A stretch of 64,000 nucleotides of DNA, from assembly GCA_963748005.1 (NCBI GenBank), contig CAVVHH010000002.1, positions 930,001 through 994,000 on the forward strand, written 5' to 3'. The notes beneath the pieces are model-generated. The model was not told the origin of the DNA. It worked only from the letters and a program-made list of their open reading frames with translations, and made no database searches. A program made the position numbers and the translations under genes. Below, piece after piece: positions 17,506 to 25,440 of the stretch (the first letter of the stretch is position 1; the number at the start of each line of letters is the position of its first letter). This DNA is from CAILZL01 sp963748005. Lineage in GTDB: Bacteria > Pseudomonadota > Gammaproteobacteria > Steroidobacterales > Steroidobacteraceae.

Positions 17506-18486
17506 ATGCCTGAGACGAATGATTCACTACTGACCCGTCGCCAAGCGATGCTGGCCGGCGTGTGTGCCGGCGTGGGCTCGTTGCTGCCGGCGTCGCTGCT
17601 CGCTGCGGATTCGGCGCAGGCCCTGATCACCAAGGCCATCCCATCCACGGGTGAGAAGCTGCCCGTGATCGGCGTCGGTACCAATCAGTTCGGGGTTGCC
17701 GATGCGGGCGCGATCCGTGACGTCCTCAAGCGCATGAATGAACTCGGCGCCTCGGTCATCGACACCGCTGCCATGTACAACGGCGCCGAGGCCGTCATCG
17801 GCGCGTCGCTGAAGGAACTCAACCTGCGGTCGAAGATGTTCATTTCCACCAAGTTCAATGCCGCGAATGTGGGCCTGGGCCGCCCCCGCGTCGGTCCCGG
17901 CCCGGATTCGGACCCGGTGGGTGGCCTCGACAGTTTCGAACGCTCCCTGAAGCTTCTGCAAACCGACAAGATCGATCTGATGATGGTGCACGGCTATCCC
18001 AGCATCGAACTGCTGATGCCAACGTTGATGGATCTGAAAAAGAGCGGCCGCGCCCGCTACATCGGCGTCACCACCGTCACGCCGTCGGAGCATCCGACCA
18101 TCATGGAAGCCATGCGCAAGTACCCGCTGGATTTTGTCCAGGTACAGTACTCTCTCGCCGATCGCTCGGCGGAACAGGGGCTGCTGCCGCTGGCGCAGGA
18201 ACGCAAGATTGCCGTCATGGCGGCGCAGCCCTTCGGCGGCAGACAGAACTCGCTGCTGACCAAGATGGGCAACCGCAAACTGCCGCCCTGGGCGGCCGAT
18301 CTCGGCGTGACCAGCTGGCCGCAGCTGTTCCTCAAATACGTCGTGTCACATCCGGCGATCACCGTCGCCATTCCCGGCTACACCAAGGTCTCGCACCTTG
18401 AAGACAACCAGGCAGCCGGACGCGGCCGACTCCCGGACGCTGCGACTCGCAAGAAGATCGAGGAGTACTGGGCAAGCGGCGCCTGA
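17506..18486 (+). CDS. Aldo/keto reductase with Tat signal
   Basis: 326 aa. The start at 17506 gives MPETNDSLLTRRQAMLAG, a twin-arginine leader with GAGAG upstream; the frame is open further upstream but without a sensible start. The AKR tetrad is recognisable: Asp in VIDTAAMYNGAE (with the Tyr), Lys in MFISTKFN and His in LMMVHGYPS. The C-terminal NADPH-binding part is shorter than usual. Probably exported folded to the periplasm with its cofactor. The substrate is unknown. Confidence 0.85.
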   Translation: MPETNDSLLTRRQAMLAGVCAGVGSLLPASLLAADSAQALITKAIPSTGEKLPVIGVGTNQFGVADAGAIRDVLKRMNELGASVIDTAAMYNGAEAVIGASLKELNLRSKMFISTKFNAANVGLGRPRVGPGPDSDPVGGLDSFERSLKLLQTDKIDLMMVHGYPSIELLMPTLMDLKKSGRARYIGVTTVTPSEHPTIMEAMRKYPLDFVQVQYSLADRSAEQGLLPLAQERKIAVMAAQPFGGRQNSLLTKMGNRKLPPWAADLGVTSWPQLFLKYVVSHPAITVAIPGYTKVSHLEDNQAAGRGRLPDAATRKKIEEYWASGA

Positions 18487-18532
18487 CGACAGGGGCTTAT
18501 AAGTCGAAAGAGGAAGCTATCACGAGCGAGTG

Positions 18533-18605
18533 GGTGCCGGGCCACGCGTTAGAAGGTATTCTGGTTTGTGCGCTTTAAATAACTCCTAACCTTTGGCCCG
18601 GCACC
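18533..18605. repeat. 12-bp perfect inverted repeat at the island edge
   Basis: GGTGCCGGGCCA (18533-18544) and TGGCCCGGCACC (18594-18605), separated by 49 nt, lie between two convergent genes at the point where base composition changes from GC-rich to AT-rich. Could be a two-way terminator or the scar of island insertion. Confidence 0.6.
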
Positions 18606-18616
18606 ATTCACGTGGG

Positions 18617-19663
18617 TTAGACCGAAATGCCAAAATCTCCGTGCACTACGACATTTGCCAACTCAATTTGGTCTCCCAATCGCCAATAGTGCAAATGAAA
18701 TTCTCGATCAATATCGTGTCGCCATGCTTTCCAATCGCCACGAGTTTTTTGTGGCTCATTCGGACCTTTCCCAGTACGCAGCGCGTGGCACTTTGCAGGG
18801 TTCCTGCCACGCATTAAATCGCCGCAAACTCGCAAGAGCCTTTCAATCTTTGGGGAATCATGCATGAAGCCGAGCGCGCGGGCAGATACAGCGAAATTCG
18901 AACCGAAAGAAAGTGTGCTACGAACGTGCTGAAGCATTGGCCAAGGATCGGTTTCCTCTGACGCAGCCTGAGCGGCACAAACATCCATGAACGAATGGGC
19001 AGAATCCTTCGACCACCAAGTGGACAAATCTGCTTCGCGAAATAGCAAGGCTGCACCACGATAAATAGCCAGTTGCGCTGATTTACCCAAGTTGGGTTCG
19101 CTGCAGGAGCCATCCTTATTCTGAATAAGCTCCACCCTATAGCGGGCGGTAATGTGCGTTAATTCCAAATTTGACCCAGCAGTAGCAATATAGGTGTTCT
19201 TGTTAAATTCGTCGCCGTTCCCAAGCACCGGCAGCGACAGCTCCACAATCCTGCACAAATAATCTACAAACTCTCTATCACGACGAGTTACCGGATCATC
19301 CACTAGCGAGCAATCTGAAAGAACGATGTCCTGAATGTCTCCAAATTCCTCAATTCGATAGCTTTTCTCTAGCAGCGCAGTAGCAACATTGTTTATGTCT
19401 TCCAGCTGGAAATCCATCGGGCTATGGAGACACTGGAATGCTTGAGTCAAGACGTGTCGAAATGGAAAGCAGTTTTTTTCAAATAAAACGCTTGAAAGCT
19501 TCTCGTCGCGCCAAAATCTAATGGACTTACATGCGGATCGAAGCTGTGACAAATCAGACAATCTAGATAAGAAGTCAACAAACAATTGTTGAAATTGTTC
19601 AGAGGTGAGGTTGCTTGGCTCTGGGCAGGCTAAAAGTGGAGCGTCAATTATAAATTCGCTCAC
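18617..19663 (-). CDS. Partner protein of the DUF3696-type ATPase, possible RelE/YoeB-like C-terminus
   Basis: 348 aa, soluble, no membrane segment. Its ATG overlaps the ATPase stop by 4 bp, so the two are almost certainly made together. The first ~280 residues are helical and unrecognised. The last ~40 (GDWKAWRHDIDREFHLHYW then LANVVVHGDF) resemble the final strands of RelE/YoeB mRNA interferases, where W-x-R-R-I-x-x-E-H-R-L-V-Y is followed by a strand and H-Y/D. That likeness is pattern matching by eye and needs structure prediction. AT-rich, unlike the flanking genes. The context suggests an effector gated by the ATPase. Confidence 0.6.
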   Translation of the reverse strand: MSEFIIDAPLLACPEPSNLTSEQFQQLFVDFLSRLSDLSQLRSACKSIRFWRDEKLSSVLFEKNCFPFRHVLTQAFQCLHSPMDFQLEDINNVATALLEKSYRIEEFGDIQDIVLSDCSLVDDPVTRRDREFVDYLCRIVELSLPVLGNGDEFNKNTYIATAGSNLELTHITARYRVELIQNKDGSCSEPNLGKSAQLAIYRGAALLFREADLSTWWSKDSAHSFMDVCAAQAASEETDPWPMLQHVRSTLSFGSNFAVSARALGFMHDSPKIERLLRVCGDLMRGRNPAKCHALRTGKGPNEPQKTRGDWKAWRHDIDREFHLHYWRLGDQIELANVVVHGDFGISV

Positions 19664-20820
19664 TTTGCGTCACCATTGTCAGTCTGTTGACGACGTGTGC
19701 GTGACCGATCTATTTGCGCTTGGATAATTGCAGCGGAGTTTTGCTCGGTTTCATCGAAAAACCCGCTTGGCCAGTTTTTAATTACGCCACTTTCCGTCAT
19801 TTCGACTTCATTATACGTCGATTGGTCAGTGGGCTTTTCTACAAAATAGATTTTTATCAGCTTAGAGATGGGTACGTCCTTGGCTACTGCTGAGAGATAC
19901 CGAAGCCTGGATATTAGGTATTCGCTGTGCGTCTCTACAACGCATTGTTTTCCTGCGAATACAAGAGACATAAAAAAGTCAGCGAGTCGAGTTTGCACTT
20001 TTGGATTTAGGTGAAGCTCTGGCTGCTCAAATATTAATGTCGCACCGGTGTCGGCCAACAGAGAAAGGACAACTATCGGCAAGGCCTGGCTAACACCAAC
20101 ACCGACGTGCGTAAGGTCGTGAAGGTGATCTCCTTGCGTGGTTGAAATTGTCAATTCGTGCCCTAATTTTCCCTTATCCTCGGTCGCTACCGCTTTAGCA
20201 ATTCCGAGGTACTCGAGCCAGTCTCGAACAGCGTCCACCAAGTTGGTTCTAGCTACATCAATCTGTGGCTTGTTGGCAAACGGAAATTGCGAGCTGGGAA
20301 TATAGGTAACGATGGAGGTCTTGTTGTTGTCCAGCACAGCAGCGGTGAACTCGCCACGAAAGCCAATGTCCTTTGGATCGTTATAGCCTGCAAGCGGGTA
20401 AATTGCTTTTGGTTCGTCGCGGAGCGGGCCGAGGTATTTCAGTTGTTCAGTGAAGAAGCTCGTCACATAGTCTGCTGCGAACGAAATCTGTTCCGGCACT
20501 GGGAAGGCGGCTATTTCTTTTCTCTGCTGTCGCCCTGCTCTTAATAGGTTTTTTAATTCAGTCTCATGTTCATTAAGCGAGATTGCTAGTGCCTTTTTTC
20601 CTTGTGACAAGAGTAAATTCTGGACTCTTCTGACCCCGTCAACGCTAAAGTTACTCTCGAGATCTTCGATACCACTGAGAGCTCGTTGTTTCGCAAATGT
20701 TGGGAGAGTTTCGGTTGCTGTGCGACACGCATCTATAAATACTTTCTGAATATTTTGAGACAAAAGCACGCTGGAAAATGCAGACGCAGACACGCTTCTG
20801 GATGCATATCGAAGCTGCAC
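19660..20820 (-). CDS. AAA ATPase, C-terminal part (Walker B, DUF3696-type end)
   Basis: 386 aa from a GTG with no evident ribosome site; the frame is closed by TGA just upstream. Contains the ABC/SMC-like signature region (THVGVGVSQALPIVV), Walker B (LIFEQPELHLNPKVQ), the H-loop (VVETHSEYLISRL) and a DUF3696-like end (VIKNWPSGFFDE). It has no Walker A of its own; that is in the ORF at 20733-21578. The two ORFs overlap by 88 bp in different frames, so they are best read as one ~640-aa gene with a -1 frameshift, either mutational, a sequence error or recoded. Confidence 0.82.
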   Translation of the reverse strand: MQLRYASRSVSASAFSSVLLSQNIQKVFIDACRTATETLPTFAKQRALSGIEDLESNFSVDGVRRVQNLLLSQGKKALAISLNEHETELKNLLRAGRQQRKEIAAFPVPEQISFAADYVTSFFTEQLKYLGPLRDEPKAIYPLAGYNDPKDIGFRGEFTAAVLDNNKTSIVTYIPSSQFPFANKPQIDVARTNLVDAVRDWLEYLGIAKAVATEDKGKLGHELTISTTQGDHLHDLTHVGVGVSQALPIVVLSLLADTGATLIFEQPELHLNPKVQTRLADFFMSLVFAGKQCVVETHSEYLISRLRYLSAVAKDVPISKLIKIYFVEKPTDQSTYNEVEMTESGVIKNWPSGFFDETEQNSAAIIQAQIDRSRTRRQQTDNGDAK

Positions 20821-21578
20821 GTCGTCAGCATGTCAAAAACCATATCGACTTCTTCGGAAACGGCGTCATACGTGGCACTTATGGCTATTGGCAGAAAGTG
20901 ACGCAACAAAACCCCTGCGGGCTTCATTGTGGTTGGGATTCGATAGCTACGTGGATAATCTTTAGACTGACCGTCTGATTTAGTAACCTTGAAATCGAGC
21001 GCAGAGGGATCTGAAGCACGAACATTTTCTTGTAGAACATCTAAATCACGGAGCGTGTCTTCTCGTGAAGCGTCTCGCCTCTTAAATTCAAAATCACTAT
21101 TTCCATCTGCCTCATTGGATTGATAGCTTATGCTGCCGTGCTCGAGACGAGGCTGAGTTTGTAACTCCTTGTTGGAGTTTCCTATGGTTCCAGCGGAAAA
21201 AGAAAAAGACCCTCTAACCAATCTCATTGATTCTTGGTATTCGTGTGAATAGTAGTATCGCGCAGACCGCATGCCGACCGCAGCATCGTCAATACCATAC
21301 GTCGATTTTTCGAGTTCAAATTCAATAGTTACTTTGTTTTCGGCGGAGTTATTCGCTCGAATATCAGCAAATTGCCCAAGTTGAATGATTCGTCCATTGA
21401 GGACAACGCTTCTAGCAAGAGCGTTGCTTTGTATTGTCTGGGCTGTTAGAAGAATACTTTGAATGAGCGTGCTTTTCCCTGCACTATTCTGGCCTACGAA
21501 TAATGTTAGTGGAGCAAACGGAATTATTGCTTTGTCTTTTATTGATTTGAAATTGCTTACGGACCAAAGTTTTATCAT
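20733..21578 (-). CDS. AAA ATPase, N-terminal part (Walker A)
   Basis: 281 aa starting MIKLWSVSNFKSIKD, the typical opening of RecF/OLD/ABC-type ATPases that sense DNA or phage products, with Walker A GQNSAGKSTLIQS and a Q-loop region (IIQLGQFADI). After about residue 255 the frame probably leaves the true protein; the final LRLHFPACFCLKIFRKYL is likely read out of frame. ATPases of this kind (AAA_15/21 with DUF3696) are frequent in defence islands. AT-rich compared with both flanks. Immediate neighbours on the same strand: partner gene downstream, ParE module upstream. Confidence 0.82.
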   Translation of the reverse strand: MIKLWSVSNFKSIKDKAIIPFAPLTLFVGQNSAGKSTLIQSILLTAQTIQSNALARSVVLNGRIIQLGQFADIRANNSAENKVTIEFELEKSTYGIDDAAVGMRSARYYYSHEYQESMRLVRGSFSFSAGTIGNSNKELQTQPRLEHGSISYQSNEADGNSDFEFKRRDASREDTLRDLDVLQENVRASDPSALDFKVTKSDGQSKDYPRSYRIPTTMKPAGVLLRHFLPIAISATYDAVSEEVDMVFDMLTTCSFDMHPEACLRLHFPACFCLKIFRKYL

Positions 21579-21710
21579 CTCGTGCCCCTATGTGAGTATC
21601 CATTTTGTAAACGTATGGTCGGAAGTTCAATTCAGTGGCTTTCTTTGTTAGCAAGAGCCTACTACGCAGTGTTGAGCATGGTCTAGGTTTGTGAATGGCG
21701 TCAGATCGGC

Positions 21711-21773
21711 TTACCGCGTGAGTATAGCGGTACCACTCGCCGCAATCGGCTCCAACCCCCACCGCTTTAGCAT
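21711..21773 (-). pseudogene. 3' stub of a molybdate-binding-like protein gene
   Basis: Minus-strand codons from ATG 21773 read MLKRWGLEPIAASGTAILTR and stop. This matches the C-termini VMRRWGLEPIVAAGD (22464-23282) and VMKRWGLEPIASTAQ (26609-27409). Only ~21 codons remain; the rest of the gene is missing. Confidence 0.7.
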
Positions 21774-21829
21774 TGGCGCCGGGCCGACGATCCGCAGGCA
21801 TTCATGGCAAATCTGTGTACAAAATACTC

Positions 21830-22129
21830 CTAACGATCTTGAACACGTGACCACCAGTACTCGGGACGACGTGCGTGGGGAGCCACCGCAAAAATAACAA
21901 TGCCTGCCTCGTCTGGCCTATACACGACCGCAAATGGAAAGCTCTTGACGAACATGCGCCGAATATTCCCGGAAGCTGGAGAACCAGTAAGAGGAAACGC
22001 AAGAGCCCTGGCTGAAGCCTCCTCCACTGCCTGGGCAAAGCGAGCTCCAAGCCCAGCCTGCTGCCCATTGTAGGCAACTTCCAACAGAAATTCGCGCCGA
22101 GCAGGCGCGATGAATCTGGCTCGCTTCAC
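21830..22129 (-). CDS. ParE/RelE superfamily toxin
   Basis: 99 aa. FIAPARREFLLEVAYNGQQ, then FPFAVVYRPDEAGIVIFAVA and HARRPEYWWSR are the ParE fold pattern, in which the basic C-terminal strand contacts the target. Overlaps the upstream antitoxin stop by 4 bp (ATGA), the standard antitoxin-first order. Likely gyrase or ribosome directed; the target cannot be assigned from sequence. Confidence 0.87.
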   Translation of the reverse strand: MKRARFIAPARREFLLEVAYNGQQAGLGARFAQAVEEASARALAFPLTGSPASGNIRRMFVKSFPFAVVYRPDEAGIVIFAVAPHARRPEYWWSRVQDR

Positions 22130-22353
22130 CTTGAAAGGCGGCGCGCTTCTGCAAATACATCTTCAGCTGAATAAGACGCTAGCTCGCCGCGATCGAATGC
22201 AGCGACCCGTTGTTCTATTTCTTCCGCCCAAGCCGCTTCGATGTCTGACAAAGGCGAATGCAGCGACTCAAGCATTGCTTCCGCAAGTTTTGCGCGCTCT
22301 TCGGCGCTAAGACTACGGGCCTGCTCTTCAATTTCCTTTAGTGACACCGACAT
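22126..22353 (-). CDS. Addiction-module antitoxin (PF09720 type)
   Basis: 75 aa, acidic, helical: LKEIEEQARSLSAEERAKLA and LHSPLSDIEAAWAEEIEQRV are characteristic of the unstable antitoxins that pair with ParE-like toxins in this family. First gene of the two-gene module; probably autoregulates with the toxin. Confidence 0.87.
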   Translation of the reverse strand: MSVSLKEIEEQARSLSAEERAKLAEAMLESLHSPLSDIEAAWAEEIEQRVAAFDRGELASYSAEDVFAEARRLSR

Positions 22354-22463
22354 ACCGTACCTCCGCGGCTTTCAGGCGAGTTTACTCCGACTTTTATTGC
22401 CTGTCCTTCAACCATACCTTGCGCACGAACTCCGTTCTCTTGCCAACGGTCCTCGCAAACAGG

Positions 22464-23282
22464 CTAAGGCCTGACCGAAGTATCACCAGCCGCCACAATC
22501 GGCTCCAGCCCCCACCGCCTCATCACCGCCGCTGCCGCCGGCGTCTGCAGATGTTTAATGAAAGCCTTTGCGGCCTCAGGCTCACGCGCAGTGACGGGCA
22601 CCGCGACAGACATGATCGTGATCAGCTGAAACTCTTTGGGCAACGGGCCGAGCAGATCGGCGTCCGGCACCAGCAGCAACTCGCAGTTCTGCTGGAAGGC
22701 CAGGTCCGCCTCACCAGTGATCAGCAATGTGGGTCCTCCCGCATGGCCGACCGGCGGATGGCGAGTGCGGGCTTTCAGTTCATCGGCAATACCAAGCTGC
22801 GCGGCTACGCGCAGAAGATGGTTGGCGCTGGGCGAGCCGAATGAAGGGTCCGGATAGGCGATGCCGTGCGCGGCCAGCAACGCACGTTTGAGCCCATCGG
22901 CCGTGGCGATGTCCGGCTTGGGCGTGCCCTTCTTCACCGCGAAGCCCGCCGGGGATCGTGCAATGTCGACCACAGAGTCCGCCCGCAGCTTGCCGGCTGC
23001 AACCAATGTGTCGATGTTCTGCCGCGGCCCGAAGAACAGGTCGGCGACTTCATTATTCTGCACCCGCGCAGCTACCGCCCCGCCAGTGCCCAATTGGGCG
23101 CTCGCTGTGTGACCGCTGCTGCGGTTGAAGGCGGGAAGCTCTTCATCAAACACGCGCTCGAACGCGATGGTCGCCAGTACTTTGACGTCGGCCGCAAAGG
23201 CGAGCGGCGATGAGGCAAGGAGCACGGTGCCGAGCACAGCGGTCAAGCGAACAACATGGCGAGTAGCAACTGGCAGGTTCAT
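22464..23282 (-). CDS. Molybdate-type periplasmic substrate-binding protein, orphan copy 1
   Basis: 272 aa with signal peptide (LTAVLGTVLLASSPLAFA). Start at 23282 is supported by AAGGGGAAG upstream; the longer frame from 23351 is not. The family pattern is that of ModA-like PBP-II proteins (VKVLATIAFERVFDEELPAF, NNEVADLFFG, FIKHLQTPAAAAVMRRWG). No permease or ATPase of a molybdate/tungstate transporter is near, so it may bind another small ligand or act as a stand-alone sensor/chaperone. ~65-70% similar by eye to the gene at 26609-27409. Confidence 0.83.
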   Translation of the reverse strand: MNLPVATRHVVRLTAVLGTVLLASSPLAFAADVKVLATIAFERVFDEELPAFNRSSGHTASAQLGTGGAVAARVQNNEVADLFFGPRQNIDTLVAAGKLRADSVVDIARSPAGFAVKKGTPKPDIATADGLKRALLAAHGIAYPDPSFGSPSANHLLRVAAQLGIADELKARTRHPPVGHAGGPTLLITGEADLAFQQNCELLLVPDADLLGPLPKEFQLITIMSVAVPVTAREPEAAKAFIKHLQTPAAAAVMRRWGLEPIVAAGDTSVRP

Positions 23283-23351
23283 CGCAAGCTTCCCCTTGGG
23301 TGGTTCTTTGTTGGTTGTGGGCACGATACGGATCTTGGGCGACGCGAACAT

Positions 23352-23840
23352 TCAATCACTTGCCGGCAAGTGTTGGCCACCTTTTAGCACCATAAAGTCA
23401 ATATCAGCAAAGTATTGATGCCCCGGCGGATATTCTTCTCTCTTGAAACCGAGAGCCTTATAGCACCGCAACGCCCTCTCATTGCAATTCACTACAAATA
23501 GTGAGCTTTCATTTGTATTCAGATCACTCATGCCGGTGCTTATCAGACGTGAGATAAACCACTGACCGTAACCCTTGCCCCGAAGTTCAGGCGATATGGC
23601 CAGGCGAGCAAGATGGCATCTGCCAGCTTTCTCAAAGTATTGCCCAAAGCCAGCAAACTGCCCGGAGTCATCATGCAGCGAATAAGACGGCATTTTCTCC
23701 CACCGGATATCTTCCAGAAAACTATCGTGCGTATATGGAAACCGCAACCCGGGGCCGCACCAGAAATAACAGGATTCCTTGTCGTTAAACCATTTCTTCA
23801 AAATATCGATTTCGGAATACTTTGTTTTCAGAATTTCCAT
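23352..23840 (-). CDS. GNAT family N-acetyltransferase
   Basis: 162 aa. The acetyl-CoA binding motif A is LARLAISPELRGKGYGQWFI (R-G-K-G-Y-G), and motif B follows as NCNERALRCYKALGFKREEY. More AT-rich than its neighbours and alone in style, consistent with acquisition. The acceptor substrate is unknown; aminoglycoside-type or ribosomal-protein targets cannot be distinguished. Confidence 0.85.
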   Translation of the reverse strand: MEILKTKYSEIDILKKWFNDKESCYFWCGPGLRFPYTHDSFLEDIRWEKMPSYSLHDDSGQFAGFGQYFEKAGRCHLARLAISPELRGKGYGQWFISRLISTGMSDLNTNESSLFVVNCNERALRCYKALGFKREEYPPGHQYFADIDFMVLKGGQHLPASD

Positions 23841-23902
23841 GATGCGTTCATGTTGCCTGTCAGATAGTCACCAGCGCAACGATAGAGATACTCGTGACGA
23901 AC

Positions 23903-24355
23903 TCACGTTTTATGGAAGACGGACTGTGGAAGCCTCGCGAGCCGCGACCGCAGAATTTCCGCGTACTCATCTCTTACTGACTTTGGCGGAGTGTCCGGGC
24001 TTCGGGGGTAGCCGCGTAACAAGCCATCGCCAATAAGGCGAGGATGCACATGAATGTGCAAGTGGGGAACCTCTTGAAACGCGGCCTCGCCGATCGAGTG
24101 CCAGAGACTGATGCCCTGATTGGGAAATGTGTCGGACACTGCCTGTGTAACACGCGACACCATGGCCATCACCGCGGAACCGGTGGCGATATCCAGTCCC
24201 CGGACGTCCGGGATATGTTGGCGGGGGATGACTAGAACATGGCCAGGATGAAACTGTCTGCGATCCATGAACGCCATCGCCAAGTCATCCTGGCAGACAA
24301 CACTGGCAGGCTCCTGCTGTTGGACCATTAGGCAAAAGATGCATCCGTTGCTCAT
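23903..24355 (-). CDS. HIT family nucleotide hydrolase
   Basis: 150 aa. The histidine triad is HLHIHVHPR, preceded by HPGHVLVIPRQH, which places it with the Hint/Fhit-type nucleotide hydrolases acting on AMP conjugates or dinucleoside polyphosphates. N-terminal CIFC resembles the zinc-binding pair of Hint-like members. Single gene. Confidence 0.88.
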   Translation of the reverse strand: MSNGCIFCLMVQQQEPASVVCQDDLAMAFMDRRQFHPGHVLVIPRQHIPDVRGLDIATGSAVMAMVSRVTQAVSDTFPNQGISLWHSIGEAAFQEVPHLHIHVHPRLIGDGLLRGYPRSPDTPPKSVRDEYAEILRSRLARLPQSVFHKT

Positions 24356-24514
24356 GTGCTCTCCACGCTCAGGACGACATTGACACCGGGCCGACGATCC
24401 GTGGGTATTCGCGTGTCCACGATTTTTTGTTCAAAGTACTTACGCATTTACGCATCGGTATCTGCCCATCCCGAACCTCGTACCCGGCATCGTCGCTGGA
24501 GCAATTTGCCCGCA

Positions 24515-25420
24515 TCACTGTTCCTCCGCAATCCTGCGCTCAAGTGATCGTGCGGCCGCAGCCGCATAGACTCGGCAGGCCTGCGGATCTATGAATTGGT
24601 TTTCGTTCGTCTTCTCAGCTCTACGTTGTAGCTTTCCGCTTAGATCAGAAAATTCTGGATGAACTGTAAGCAGGATATCGCAAGGGAGGTTTTCCACCGT
24701 GGCGATGCTGCGGCGAAATCCATCAACTACTCCCGGTAACCGAGTGTATTTGAAACCGGAAGCGGATACGGCATTCAGACTATCGGCGTACACAACATCG
24801 AGGCACCGTGTCCCTTCGCAGGAGCGCCATGTCCATGTTGTGCTTCCCGGCGTGTGCCCCGGCGTCATGTGCGCCGTGATTGACAGGTCGTTAACACGTA
24901 ACACTTCGCCGTCAGATACTACGCGGACAGCTTTTACCTGCGGAAAGCCGTTCAATGCGCGACCAAATGCATGCTGCGGATCGTCAGGTGTCGTCTCACC
25001 CTGTTCGAGCGCCCGCGCGCCCGATGCACTTGCGGCGACGATCGCGCCACTGGCTCGCTGCAGTGCTGCGATGCCTCCTGCGTGGTCATGGTGCGCGTGA
25101 GAATTGACGATCAGACGAATGTCCTGAATTCTGAAACCGAGCGACTGGATGTTCTCGGCTATCAGCGGTGCGGACTGTGGCAGGTCACCGTCAAGGAGAA
25201 TCAGTCCTTTGTCGGAAGCGATTAGTACTGAGGAAAGACCTGCGACGCCCACGTAGTAGGTGTTGCCGAAGACCCGAAACGGCTGCTGTTTTTTGTTCCA
25301 TGCATCGCACAGCGGGCAATCTCTTGGGGGGTCCGGCTGCAAACGCAGCGCCTCTTGAGCGAATGCCGTCAATGCCGCGAGTGAGAGCAGAAAGGCTGGA
25401 AGAATTTTATGAATGCTCAT
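24515..25420 (-). CDS. Subclass B3 metallo-beta-lactamase homologue
   Basis: 301 aa with signal peptide (ILPAFLLSLAALTAFA). All B3 metal ligands are present: HAHHDH (116/118 and 120/121 positions), His in HMTPGHTPGSTTW (196) and His in LLTVHPEF (263). Thus it should bind two zinc ions in the periplasm and hydrolyse beta-lactams or another amide/lactone. The serine-rich segment LNAVSASGF corresponds to the substrate-binding loop. Paralogous in fold to 13355-14341, which has lost part of this site. Enzymatic resistance is plausible but unproven. Confidence 0.87.
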   Translation of the reverse strand: MSIHKILPAFLLSLAALTAFAQEALRLQPDPPRDCPLCDAWNKKQQPFRVFGNTYYVGVAGLSSVLIASDKGLILLDGDLPQSAPLIAENIQSLGFRIQDIRLIVNSHAHHDHAGGIAALQRASGAIVAASASGARALEQGETTPDDPQHAFGRALNGFPQVKAVRVVSDGEVLRVNDLSITAHMTPGHTPGSTTWTWRSCEGTRCLDVVYADSLNAVSASGFKYTRLPGVVDGFRRSIATVENLPCDILLTVHPEFSDLSGKLQRRAEKTNENQFIDPQACRVYAAAAARSLERRIAEEQ

Positions 25421-25440
25421 CAGGATCTCCTGATCACGAT

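Noticed and set aside
18541..18605. GCGTTAGA followed by a stem-loop, resembling an integron attC site
   Set aside because: The matching RYYYAAC box on the other side is missing and the order of the boxes is wrong; no integrase or cassette array is present.
20733..20820. Programmed -1 frameshift in the ATPase
   Set aside because: No slippery X-XXY-YYZ heptamer in the zero frame within the overlap and no evident stimulatory stem; kept only as an open possibility.
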